Assembly: GCA_950022655.1 (NCBI GenBank)
Contig: OX465583.1
Span: forward strand, 71,001,152 to 71,065,151
DNA length: 64,000 bases
Source of the DNA: Alentia gelatinosa
Taxonomy: Eukaryota > Annelida > Polychaeta > Phyllodocida > Polynoidae
Direction: 5' to 3'
Both the position numbers and the translations under genes were made by a program. Positions 55,280 to 63,985 of this stretch are shown here, piece by piece (the stretch's first letter is position 1; every line of letters starts with the position of its first letter). The notes beneath the pieces were generated by a model. That model made no database searches and was not told the DNA's origin. It saw nothing but the letters and a program-made list of their open reading frames with translations.

Positions 55280-55621
55280 GTATTTCGGCTTATATAAGCC
55301 TCAGAATTAGGTGGCCTGTTATGGCTGAGTTGGTGACGGTGACGGTCTAACACCGGGTACCTCCCACTGGCGAGTGCTGCTGTTGCCTTAATATTTCCGA
55401 ATATTTGTTTTATGAAAAAAAAGATAATGATAAACTCGAAATTTGAAAATCAAACTAAAAATCGGATTTCGAAAAAAAAGAATGAAAATATCGGAAATTA
55501 CTTCGAAGGAGAAGGTATTTCGGCTTATATAAACCTCAGAATTAGGTGGCCTTATTAGATGGTCTAACACCAGGTGCCTCCCGCTGATGTTGCCTAATAT
55601 TTCCGAATATCTATGTTTTAT
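55280..55621 (+). repeat. ~233-bp spaced duplication
   Basis: GTATTTCGGCTTATATAA, CCTCAGAATTAGGTGGCC, GGTCTAACACC and AATATTTCCGAATAT occur at 55,280-55,415 and again at 55,513-55,621, with A-rich sequence between and after. Confidence 0.85.
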
Positions 55622-55849
55622 CAAAAAAAAAGAAAAAAAAGATGAATGAATGAAAAATTATTTCGAAATTTCAAAAAAAGGAAAAAAATAAGATTGCAAA
55701 AAAAAAACTCAAAAAAACCTCGAAATTCTAAAAATATCAAAAATTATGATTTCGAAAAATAAAAAGGAGAAAAATTGTGATTTCCGTCATTTGTCGTCGG
55801 CAAACTTTCATCCGTTGGACTGAAGTGAGTAGTTTTGGCTGTAACTCAC

Positions 55850-56014
55850 GGCTATGGTCTTCTCCTTGATGCCGCCGACGGGCAGCACCTTGCCCGTGAG
55901 GGAGAGCTCGCCTGTCATGGCGATGTTCTGCCGGACTGGTCGCTGCAGGGCGAGCGAGAGGAGCGCAGTGACCAGCGTGCAGCCCGCACTCGGCCCGTCC
56001 TTAGGCGTTGCGCC
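55850..56014 (-). CDS. LONP1: Mitochondrial Lon protease, exon with catalytic Ser and Lys
   Basis: The exon encodes 55 residues in phase 0. [13 protein letters not shown] contains the catalytic serine of the Lon Ser-Lys dyad (PKDGPS(A)G signature). [20 protein letters not shown] and [10 protein letters not shown] supply the surrounding fold and the catalytic lysine (GG(I)K). The acceptor is TTTTCAG at 56,015 and the donor GTGAGT begins at 55,849. The sequence is much closer to mitochondrial LONP1 than to the peroxisomal paralogue. In the family, LONP1 degrades misfolded and oxidised matrix proteins as an ATP-dependent hexamer. The next, C-terminal exon (expected to start AKR.GV) was not found to the left. 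Confidence 0.96.
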
Positions 56015-56059
56015 CTGAAAACACACCCACAGAAAGTGTATTTGTTTCTCATCTTATAA

Positions 56060-56600
56060 ACAATATTAACTGGTTTCAGATATTCCTATATACCCATTTC
56101 CGAAACCTCTATAATTACATACCACTGCTGGGGGTGCAGTAATTATAAGTTATGTAGTGAGGATGATGTTTTCGTCCGAGGCTGACGTTTTCGTCCCAGG
56201 CTGACGTTTTCGTCCCGGCCTGACCACGCGACATAAAGAGCAGCAGGACGAAAACTTAGCTATTGCAGTTACTTGATAAGGGTTGCCATTTTTCTGGGGC
56301 TATGGCAGGAAAAGAAATAATCATTTTTATCGATATTTCAAGGTATATAGGAATAGGGAAACCAAGTACCAGTAATCAAATTTCAAAGTTACTCAGTAAG
56401 GCTCGGAAAAATTACTGCCCGCGGCCAAGGCTTTGGGCAGTAATTTTTCCGAGCCTTACCGAGTAACTTTGAACTTTTGCTCACCGGAACATAGTTTCCC
56501 TCTATTCCTATATACCTATGGCTGAACACTCTATGGTTACACCACACTACGGGGGTGGAATAACTTATGTGTCCTACCCAAGGCTGACGTTTACTACCCT
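56060..56600 (+). mobile_element. Dispersed repeat family G with embedded near-perfect hairpin
   Basis: It shares blocks with 31,040-31,375. The core hairpin 56,383-56,472 has ~40-bp arms: TCAAAGTTACTC.GTAAGGCT, then CGGAAAAATTACTGCCC, each answered exactly apart from about one mismatch. GACGTTTTCGTCCC is tandemly repeated near 56,185. It lies in the LONP1 intron between the last two exons seen. Confidence 0.8.
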
Positions 56601-56854
56601 TAATCAGCATTATTCTATACCTGGAAATCATTAAAAACGCCATTTCAAAACAAGTCACGTGGAACGGTATGCATGAACTATTAGTTTGTGAACAGTGTGC
56701 AGAATGAAATCAGTACATCTGACTTATAAATGCGAGACATTCACGCACAGTTATATGATAATAATAATGTTCATGCCTGTTGTGACTATGACTTAACGAG
56801 TCATTAAAATGGTGTTTTTTCATTGATTAAAGGTATATAATAATAAGCGAACAT

Positions 56855-56985
56855 CCTTACTGTGGACGACATGATTCTCATTCTCTGCCAGTCATCGATT
56901 TTATACAACCTTCTGCCTATGGCATCAGGCAGTATGAAATCGATGACTAACCTCAAACAGGAACCGTTTCATCCACAGTAACGAC
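56855..56985. repeat. Intronic hairpin with two nested arms
   Basis: CTTACTGTGGA / TCCACAGTAACG outside and AGTCATCGATTT.ATAC / GTATGAAATCGATGACT inside, with TGCCTATGGCATCAGGCA at the tip. Confidence 0.75.
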
Positions 56986-57534
56986 GTTTCCTAATACTAG
57001 CAGCAGGCAGTATTTGAGGGACATTCACGCAGAGGTATATAGTAATTACTAGCGACTTCGTCGAATCGTATTTGGCTAACCCCACCCAAGCCCCTGCCAT
57101 TGTGCCCTCTAGCAGATAAACGGAAAACCATCGTAAAAAAAACCATGCACGACGCCATCTGGTGAAAGTCGGCCGCATTTAACCACAGGTCCTTGCAGCT
57201 CCTATTATTTCGTATGACACAGGTATTTTGCCAGCAACCAGCGCAATTATTCTCGTGGCTGATCACGGATTAAGGCAATTGGATAACTACAGTTTTAAAT
57301 TATAATTTCGGTATGGATAGAAACAAATCCTAAGGATAAAAGTAGATCTGTGTGGAGAAACACAAAAAAGAGAGGCAGGATTCAGTTAAGTACTACAAGA
57401 AAATCTCACTCTCGTGGCCCTTCAATCTCCAGCCCTAGCTCTGGTTTACTATGTCTCTATGTGCGGGAGCAACTTCAAGCAGATTCCACGGAATTCTACC
57501 GTTTTAAATATAGTAGGTAAAAAAGTTGACGTAC

Positions 57535-57749
57535 CTCCGGGACGTGCACATGGATGTGACCGGCCTGCAGCGTCTGGTCTTCAGGTGCATGCTCCATGAG
57601 GAAGGACTTGGCGAAGGTGTACGCGATGTGTGCACTCTCCTTCATGACGTCCCCGAGATGCCCAGTCAGCTCCATCGAGCCCTGCGCGTCCTTCTTCTCA
57701 GAGTCCATCTGCCGCTTGAAGATAGACTCGATGAACAGCGTTGACCCAC
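57535..57749 (-). CDS. LONP1: Mitochondrial Lon protease, start of protease domain
   Basis: 215 bp: two bases complete a split Gly codon, then 71 codons. GSTLFIESIFKRQMD, MELTGHLGDVMKESAHIAYT, FAKSFLMEHAPE and GHIHVHVPE correspond to the N-terminal half of the LonC protease domain. The acceptor is TTTCAG, the donor GTACGT starts at 57,534. The first eight exon bases (GTGGGTCA) are also the edge of a 48-bp tandem repeat in the preceding intron. No frameshift or stop. Confidence 0.96.
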
Positions 57750-58190
57750 CTGAAACAGGCAACCAGACTCTGTTAGACGAAAGGCCCTTATGACTCACCT
57801 TAAACAGGCAACTAGACTCGGTAAGACGAAAGGCCCTTATGACCCAACTTAACCAATTCACGGCGGGTGATGCCATATGGCATCAGCTGTGCTGGAGTGG
57901 TTGATGCCAAAATGCATCATTTTCTTAGATTTTCAAAATTTCGTTTTATAGAATAAATATTAAAATTTGAAATATTAGATATATAACCATGACATTTTCA
58001 CAGAATATAGCTACAACACGTAGGTTAAGATTTCCTTTGAAATAGAGACCTCCCGCCCTCTGGCGGTATACATTAGCACTAGTACCCGCCCTTATCCACA
58101 TACTATTGCCATTGGTCCCCGCCTAAAGTGTTATACAGGCAACCAGACTCGGTTAGACGAAAGGCCATTATGACCCACCTTAAACAGGCA
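57741..58190 (-). repeat. LONP1: 48-bp tandem repeat carrying the exon's 3' splice junction
   Basis: On the minus strand the true junction reads GCCTGTTTCAG|GTGGGTCA. Copies at about 57,797, 57,846 and 58,180 read GTTTAAG|GTGAGTCA, TTAAG|TTGGGTCA and GTTTAAG|GTGGGTCA, with CGAGTCTAGTTGCCTG and ATAAGGGCCTTTCGTC between them. Landmarks ACAGGCAAC at 57,755 and 57,803 are 48 bp apart. The array is split by the family L MITE at 57,853-58,130. The extra copies have AAG instead of CAG. Confidence 0.85.
57853..58130 (-). mobile_element. piggyBac-like MITE family L, copy 2, inside the splice-junction array
   Basis: It lies between TTAA (57,849-57,852) and TTAT (58,131-58,134), with ends CCAATTCACGGCGGG and, read inward, CACTTTAGGCGGGG. 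It contains TGATGCCATATGGCATCA. Removing it rejoins GACCCAACTTAA to ACAGGCAACC, which matches the neighbouring tandem units, so the insertion target and both boundaries are confirmed by the empty-site structure. Confidence 0.8.
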
Positions 58191-58487
58191 GCTAGACCGG
58201 TCAGATGACCTTATATCAAATAATTGTACCAAATCCGATTATTTACTTGAATTTGAAAAAAAAACAAGAACAAATGCCCACAAAGACTTGAACAAGTCTA
58301 GGCAGGCACGGGAAGAATATAGGTCAGATGCCTGAGCTCCAGGCATGGCTCTTATCACTCTCCCGACACAGGTTTGGTTCTCGGGTTTCACGATATGCCA
58401 GATTAACATGCACACAGGGAGTGTTCCGGGTAAATCCCGGGTGCTAAACGGGTGCTGCTGGTCTACCACTGAGTCCTGTGGGGATTG

Positions 58488-59084
58488 CCTGACGATTCGC
58501 GGTGGCGGACGATTCGCGGTGGTGTTTTGGCCGTTCGCGGCGGACCATTCGCGGTGGGAATACGGACTATTCGCGGTCATATTCTGACGGGAGCAGGGGG
58601 CCACAACTCTGTGAGGGATTGGTGAGGGACAGTGAGGGAGTGGTGAGGGAGTGGTGAGGGAAATTGAGGGATTGGTGAGGGACAGTGAGGGATTGGTCAG
58701 GGACTGGTGAGGGAAATTGAGGGAGTGGTGAGGGATTGGTGAGGGACAGTGAGGGATTGGTGAGGGAAATTGAGGGACTGGTGAGGGACTGGTGAGGGAA
58801 ATTGAGGGAGTGGGGAGGGAGTGGGGAGGGAGTGGGGAAGGATCTAAATGACATTAACTTAATCTTTTGATTAAATTTGACATATGCAACTTTAGGGTTC
58901 TTAGATCTCAGTCGCACCTCGCTACTGCCGCGGCTGCCTGCTACCGCTGCCGCCGCGGAAATTCACACCCATCCACCGCGAATGGTCTTCCCGATCTCCC
59001 GAGCCGGCGGGGATTTGACCGCCAATAGTCGGGGTTTTACCGCGAATGGTCTGCCGCGAATTGCCCGCCACCGCGAATGGTCTG
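58488..59084 (-). mobile_element. Element with ATTCGCGG subterminal repeats, copy 2
   Basis: Left end 58,488-58,578 (GACGATTCGCGGTGGCGGAC, GACCATTCGCGGTGGGAATA, CGGACTATTCGCGGTC). Right end 58,972-59,084 is the inverted form of the 52,418-52,531 end and roughly 90% alike. The core contains a minisatellite of GAGGGATTGGT / GAGGGAAATT units (58,610-58,840). It lies in a LONP1 intron. Confidence 0.75.
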
Positions 59085-59239
59085 CATACCCCTGTGGGAG
59101 GCCTGCTACTGGTGCTCCCAGTACTGGCCAAACGGGCCTCTGCTACCGGCCGCTCGTACACTACATTTCATTGGATTAGTTTAGAATGGGAAACAAGACA
59201 CTAGAAACCTGGAAAACTGACTACAGAAGAAACCAACAA

Positions 59240-59523
59240 GTTTTTGGTCAAAGTAGTTGTTTTCCATGAGTTTGATGCGGAGTGATATGAATGAGGCGAA
59301 GCCGAGTGAATATCAAGTAGCATTCAAATGAGTTAACAAAAAAAACAATGACTTTGATCAAAATGATTTGCTTTCTGTATTTATCTCACCCCTGTTCACC
59401 CTAAAAGAATGGACAACACACAGGATATAGATCATGGAGAATGAACTGCAATATTCATAGGGGCATGGAGAACGAGTTCCCAATGTTAAGCCTATGGGTC
59501 AAAAATACCAGGGGTGAGATAAA
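59240..59523 (+). mobile_element. Foldback MITE family K, best copy
   Basis: Hairpin 59,240-59,366 with loop GAATGAGGCGAAGCCGAGTG, then the box from ATTTATCTCACCCCTG (59,380) to CAGGGGTGAGATAAAT (59,508-59,523). The 15-bp box ends are perfect inverted repeats. Interior CCTAAAAGAATGGACAACAC, GAGTTCCCAATGTTAAGCC. Intronic. Confidence 0.8.
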
Positions 59524-59557
59524 TCCCTGAGTGCGATAAGATAATAAAAGTATTCAC

Positions 59558-59723
59558 CCATAGCGGTCCAGGCGAGCCCCATGACGACGCCAGGCGGGGT
59601 AGCCTGATACAGGCGGTCCGACGTAAAGATGGGTTTGCCGACCAGGTCACTCAGGTTCTCCGCCGTCAACTCGTGTCGGTCCACCTCATTGTTCACAATC
59701 TTGTAGGCCGTCTTTCTAAAGAT
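59558..59723 (-). CDS. LONP1: Mitochondrial Lon protease, AAA+/protease junction
   Basis: 166 bp, 55 codons plus one base. [33 protein letters not shown] and [17 protein letters not shown] span the end of the AAA+ alpha subdomain and the linker into the protease domain (PPGVV.GLAWT is a hallmark). The acceptor is GACAG at 59,724, the donor is ATGG|GTGAAT. It ends in phase 1, matching the two leading bases of the next exon. Confidence 0.96.
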
Positions 59724-60000
59724 CTGTCAAAGACAATTGTGACAGAATAATGAGATATTTATCAATGTAATAAGATCGATGGGGGCCGTCCATAAAGTAT
59801 GTTTGCAGAATTTCTTCATCCCCTCCCGATCATGTACAGGGATGTCAGTTGGTGTCATGAAAAAAGACCCTGAGGGTATTTAGGGACCATTGAAGATTCA
59901 AGCTTTTTACTTGTGTAGACTTCTTTCAGTCAATTCTTTTTAATAGCCGAAAGTGCACCTTTATTCAAGGTTAGTGACCCATATAACATCAAGTATAAGA

Positions 60001-60270
60001 CAGGGATGTCAGTTTGGGTCATAAAAAGAAAGTAGATATATTTTTCATGTGGAATTCACTGCCTAAGAGAGACTGAGAAAACCTGGAAAACACATCATCG
60101 TTAGTGGCAGTTGATTGGGGCTGGGACGTGTGTGGAGGCTTGTACCACTGTTTATTGGTGTGAATGAGGTCCAATTTACCTTCTCTTTGTTTTACACAAG
60201 AAAAAAGAAAATTATGAACTGAAAATGAAAACAAGAATTACCTTGGAAAAAAGAAAAACTGCCATCTCTG
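60001..60270 (+). repeat. Dispersed repeat family F, best copy
   Basis: CAGGGATGTCAGTTTGGGTC, TATTTTTCATGTGGAATTCA, CCACTGTTTATTGGTGTGAA and CTTTGTTTTACACAAGAAAA. The first block also occurs alone at 59,838 and, diverged, at 62,315. Lies in a LONP1 intron. Confidence 0.8.
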
Positions 60271-60441
60271 ATGGTGTACAATGATGGTGATACATAGTTG
60301 TCCAACACAGAATCTCATCAGCATTCATCAAATTTCCTTGTAAATGAACTCCTAGGATAAACTTGCATGATAACTTTATCTATAATCATGTATCTGTATA
60401 TATTAAAAAAACACAAGTTCAGCTGCTCACGAATGACTGAC

Positions 60442-60582
60442 CTTCTCGATCTGTTTCTGCAGGTTACGCACTCCGCTCTCCCGGCAGTAGGAGCGGATGA
60501 GCACTCCAAGCGCCTCGTCTGTGATGTCAATCTTCTCCCCGCTCACTCCAGTCGCCTTCTCTGCCTGAGGGATCAGGTAGCG
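60442..60582 (-). CDS. LONP1: Mitochondrial Lon protease, AAA+ alpha-subdomain exon
   Basis: 141 bp, 47 codons, phase 0 at both ends: RYLIPQAEKATGVSGEKIDI, TDEALGVLIRSYCRESGVRN, LQKQIEK. The Y.RE(S)GVRNL motif is the sensor-2 region of Lon AAA+ modules. The acceptor TTGTTAG lies at 60,583 on and the donor is GTCAGT. The first 14 exon bases are the terminal part of the 52-bp repeat unit that fills the preceding intron, so this exon start is the last of about 27 near-identical potential acceptors in transcript order. Confidence 0.96.
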
Positions 60583-61968
60583 CTAACAACGCAAACAGAT
60601 GGGATCTTAATATCCATGTAGGGATCAGGTAGCGCTAACAACGCAAACAGATGGGATCTTAATATCCATCTGGGGATCAGGTAGCGCTAACAACGCAAAC
60701 AGATGGGATCTTAATATTCATCTGGGGATCAGGTAGCGCTAACAACGCAAACAGATGGGATCTTAATATCCATGTAGGGATCAGGTAGCGCTAACAACGC
60801 AAACAGATGGGATCTTAATATCCATCTGGGGATCAGGTAGCGCTAACAACGCAAACAGATGGGATCTTAATATCCATCTAGGGATCAGGTAGCGCTAACA
60901 ACGCAAATAGATGGGATCTTAATATCCATCTAGGGATCAGGTAGCGCTAACAACGCAAACAGATGGGTTCTTTATATCCATGTTGGGATCAAGTAGCGCT
61001 AACAACGCAAATAGATGGGATCTTAATATCCATGTAGGGATCAGGTAGCGCTAACAACGCAAATAGATGGGATCTTAATATCCATCTAGGGATCAGGTAG
61101 CGCTAACAACGCAAACAGATGGGATCTTAATATCCATGTAGGGATCAGGTAGCGCTAACAACGCAAATAGATGGGATCTTAATATTCATCTAGGGATCAG
61201 GTAGCGCTAACAACGCAAACAGATGGGATCTTAATATCCATGTAGGGATCAGGTAGCGCTAACAACGCAAACAGATGGGTTCTTAATATCCATCTAGGGA
61301 TCAGGTAGCGCTAACAACGCAAACAGATGGGATCTTAATATCCATCTAGGGATCAGGAAGCGCTAACAACGCAAACAGATGGGATCTTAATATCCATGTA
61401 GGGATCAGGTAGTGCTAACAACGCAAATAGATGGGATCTTAATATCCATCTAGGGATCAGGTAGCGCTAACAACGCAAATAGATGGGATCTTAATATCCA
61501 TCTAGGGATCAGGTAGCGCTAACAACGCAAATAGATGGGATCTTAATATCCATCTAGGGATCAGGTAGCGCTAACAACGCAAACAGATGGGTTCTTTATA
61601 TCCATGTTGGGATCAGGTAGCGCTAACAACGCAAATAGATGGGATCTTAATATCCATGTAGGGATCAGGTAGCGCTAACAACGCAAATAGATGGGATCTT
61701 AATATCCATCTAGGGATCAGGTAGCGCTAACAACGCAAACAGATGGGATCTTAATATCCATGTAGGGATCAGGTAGCGCTAACAACGCAAATAGATGGGA
61801 TCTTAATATCCATCTAGGGATCAGGTAGCGCTAACAACGCAAACAGATGGGATCTTAATATCCATGTAGGGATCAGGTAGCGCAAACAACGCAAACAGAT
61901 GGGTTCTTTATATCCATGTAGGGATCAGGTAGCGCTAACAACGCAAACAGATGGGTTCTTCTCAAATA
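60569..61968 (-). repeat. LONP1: 52-bp tandem repeat, 27 copies, each with a 3' splice junction
   Basis: GGGATCAGGTAGCGCTAAC recurs from 60,569 to 61,921 in 26 exact 52-bp steps (checked at 60,621, 61,141, 61,401 and 61,661). On the minus strand each unit is CATCTGTTTGCGTTGTTAG|CGCTACCTGATCCC: a pyrimidine-rich tract, a YAG acceptor and the first 14 coding bases (RYLI) of the downstream exon. Unit variants (AAACAG/AAATAG, TGTAGG/TCTAGG) repeat as a block 624 bp (12 units) apart (60,981 and 61,605), showing a segmental duplication inside the array. A few units alter the motif (for example GGAAGCG near 61,357). Confidence 0.97.
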
Positions 61969-62170
61969 AATGATACCCAGGAATTGCTTTACTAAAGAGT
62001 ATATCAATTAGGACTATATTTATTTGCTCTAAAGCACAAAGGGACTAATTTCCTATATACAATTCTTAATGGGGACTTTGTATACCAAGGATAATAAAAG
62101 TCTATATTACCATGGATAATAAAAAGGTGTACAACGGAGTCCAGATACATTGTGATTAAACTCATGACAG
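61969..62170. mobile_element. Foldback family B, half copy
   Basis: CCCAGGAATTGCTTTACTAA, GAGTATATCAATTAGGACTA and GCTCTAAAGCACAAAGGGAC match the left arm of the element at 62,446. Confidence 0.7.
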
Positions 62171-62182
62171 TCATGAGCTTAC

Positions 62183-62299
62183 CTTCGCAATGGCGATCTT
62201 CTCCTCTGCAATGTAGCCTGACACGTCGATCATCTCCATCCGGTCCCGCAGCGGGTCGGGGATGGTGTCCAGGACATTAGCCGTACAGATAAACAGTAC
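62183..62299 (-). CDS. LONP1: Mitochondrial Lon protease, AAA+ sensor-1 / arginine-finger exon
   Basis: 117 bp, 39 codons, phase 0. [20 protein letters not shown] contains the sensor-1 asparagine (TAN) and the conserved P.PL.DR segment with arginines of the AAA+ interface. [19 protein letters not shown] follows. The acceptor is TTGTAG, the donor GTAAGC. Together with the exons on either side it gives an uninterrupted Lon reading frame. Confidence 0.96.
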
Positions 62300-62445
62300 C
62301 TACAATACAGCATGGTTGTCAGTTGAGGTCATGAAAAATGATAGGAAATATAGGAGAAACGCTGCAGGGAGTATGTTAATGAAATTGACTATAATCAATG
62401 GTTTTGCTGCCAGTTTACAGAGCCACCTGTTCACGAAACCATCAT

Positions 62446-62815
62446 TTGTTGTATTTATTATCCATCATCTCGAATAAATGAGACCCAGGAATTGCTTTAC
62501 TAAAGGGTATATCAATAAGGATTATATATTTTTTGCTCTAAAGCACGAAGGGCCTATTTTCCTTTATTATCCATCGAATACAAAGAAAAACACTGAAAAT
62601 GTATGGGGACTCAGTAAACCACACCCCATTATATAAAACCTATCAGATACCATAACTGTGGAATACGGCCTCCAAACCATGTCATACGCGGAAAATAACC
62701 CCTTTGTGCTATAGAGCAAAGAAATAGTCCTTGTTGTTATACCCTTTAATATGGCAATTAGTGGGTTTAATTTATTCAAAAAGATGGATGATAAATGCAA
62801 CAAACAATGGTTATG
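62446..62815. mobile_element. Foldback family B, ~105-bp inverted termini
   Basis: Left TTTGTTGTATTTATTATCCA runs inward through AAAGGGTATATCAA to TTGCTCTAAAGCACGAAGGG. The right end, read inward, gives TTTGTTGCATTTATCATCCA, AAAGGGTATAACAA and TTGCTCTATAGCACAAAGGG. The core carries AATGTATGGGGACTCAGTAA. Intronic. It defines the ends of the copies at 4,895 and 5,520. Confidence 0.8.
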
Positions 62816-62975
62816 CGGACAAGCGGCTCTGCAAAGACAGGTTTCAGATAATGGGTCGTGGTTTACTGAGTTCCAATACATATCCAATGGGGACTTTGTA
62901 TACCATGGATAATAAAATCATGCAAGAGAAGCACTACATCAATAGTATGGACAATGTATATTATAGAGTAATTAC

Positions 62976-63098
62976 CTTGGATAGGTCAACTGGTACGTCA
63001 ATGTAATGGTCGAGGAAGTTCATGTTCTGCTCCGGGTCGAGAAGCTCCAGTAGGGCCGAGGCCGGATCACCTTGGTACCCGCGGCCCATCTTATCCAC
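62976..63098 (-). CDS. LONP1: Mitochondrial Lon protease, post-Walker-B exon
   Basis: 123 bp, 41 codons, phase 0. [20 protein letters not shown] continues directly from LIDE of the preceding exon to complete the Walker B region (LIDEVDK). [21 protein letters not shown] follows. The acceptor is TTGACAG at 63,099 on, the donor is AAG|GTAATT. Highly conserved and with no abnormal residue. Confidence 0.97.
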
Positions 63099-63136
63099 CT
63101 GTCAAGTACACGAATGACTATGTACCATGTGCTTTT

Positions 63137-63424
63137 TGTTTGTTGGTTTGTCTGTTTGGGTAGTTTAACGTCCAATATGTTCTATTTGACTTACTTTGGG
63201 TTTGACTGAATCTATGAGAAATCTCACCCCTACAGGTTTACTGAGGCGAGAGTTCTTTTACTTCCCACACCACAAATACATAGTATGAGAAGGATTGGCC
63301 TTTGGTATAGCAGTAAATTTACCACTACTAGGGGTGAAGGAGAAGAGTGGCTGGAGTGGGACTTGAACCCACAATCTAGGGATTACAAGTTCAGTGCCTT
63401 AATCACTGAGCTAACTCCCCATCC
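63137..63424 (-). mobile_element. tRNA-derived SINE, full length, one module
   Basis: The minus-strand head is TGGGGAGTTAGCTCAGTGAT (A box), then AACTTGTAATCCC, then GGGTTCAAGTCCCAC (B box), followed by one internal module, AGAACTCTCGCCTCAG, and the 3' block GGACGTTAAACTACCCAAAC with an ACAAAC-type tail. It sits in a LONP1 intron in the same orientation as the gene. Confidence 0.88.
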
Positions 63425-63503
63425 ACATTAAATATTGATGATATGTATACTTATTAACACAACATCTGTATATACAGATCCAAGGCATCAACAAACGATA
63501 TTA

Positions 63504-63617
<114 letters not shown>

Positions 63618-63814
63618 TTAGACAAGACTTAATCTGGGATTGAGTCATTTCATCAGACAATTTGTGTTCAATGCTGTATTCTGCGATATGAAGAAACGAA
63701 AAAAAACCTTTTGCAAAGATGCATAATATTTCTAGGGGACTCTTCATAACATATAAGGAGACAAGATTTGGCTAATTTATCTAAACTTCTACACGAATAC
63801 CTTATCCAATTAAA

Positions 63815-63985
63815 GGCATATCCTAATGTTTGCAGTGGCGCCACCTGGTGATTTCAAAATCTTTATGATTTATTTTGATACTAAAAAAGAAAAATGCAAC
63901 ATTTTATCCAGTTTACCCAACCCAATAAGAAATGTACCGAAAAATATAGTTTTCTTTAATTCTCTCAAAAACAAGAACGATGACC
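63815..63985 (+). repeat. Dispersed repeat family D, copy at right edge
   Basis: AAAGGCATATCCTAATGTTT, GCAGTGGCGCCACCTGGTGA, AATGTACCGAAAAATATAG and AAAAACAAGAACGATGACCT match 15,133-15,375 and 21,365-21,610. Lies in a LONP1 intron. Confidence 0.75.

Noticed and set aside
63352..63419. Functional tRNA gene
   Set aside because: A and B boxes are good, but the anticodon arm and acceptor pairing are degraded and the sequence continues into the SINE body shared by many copies.
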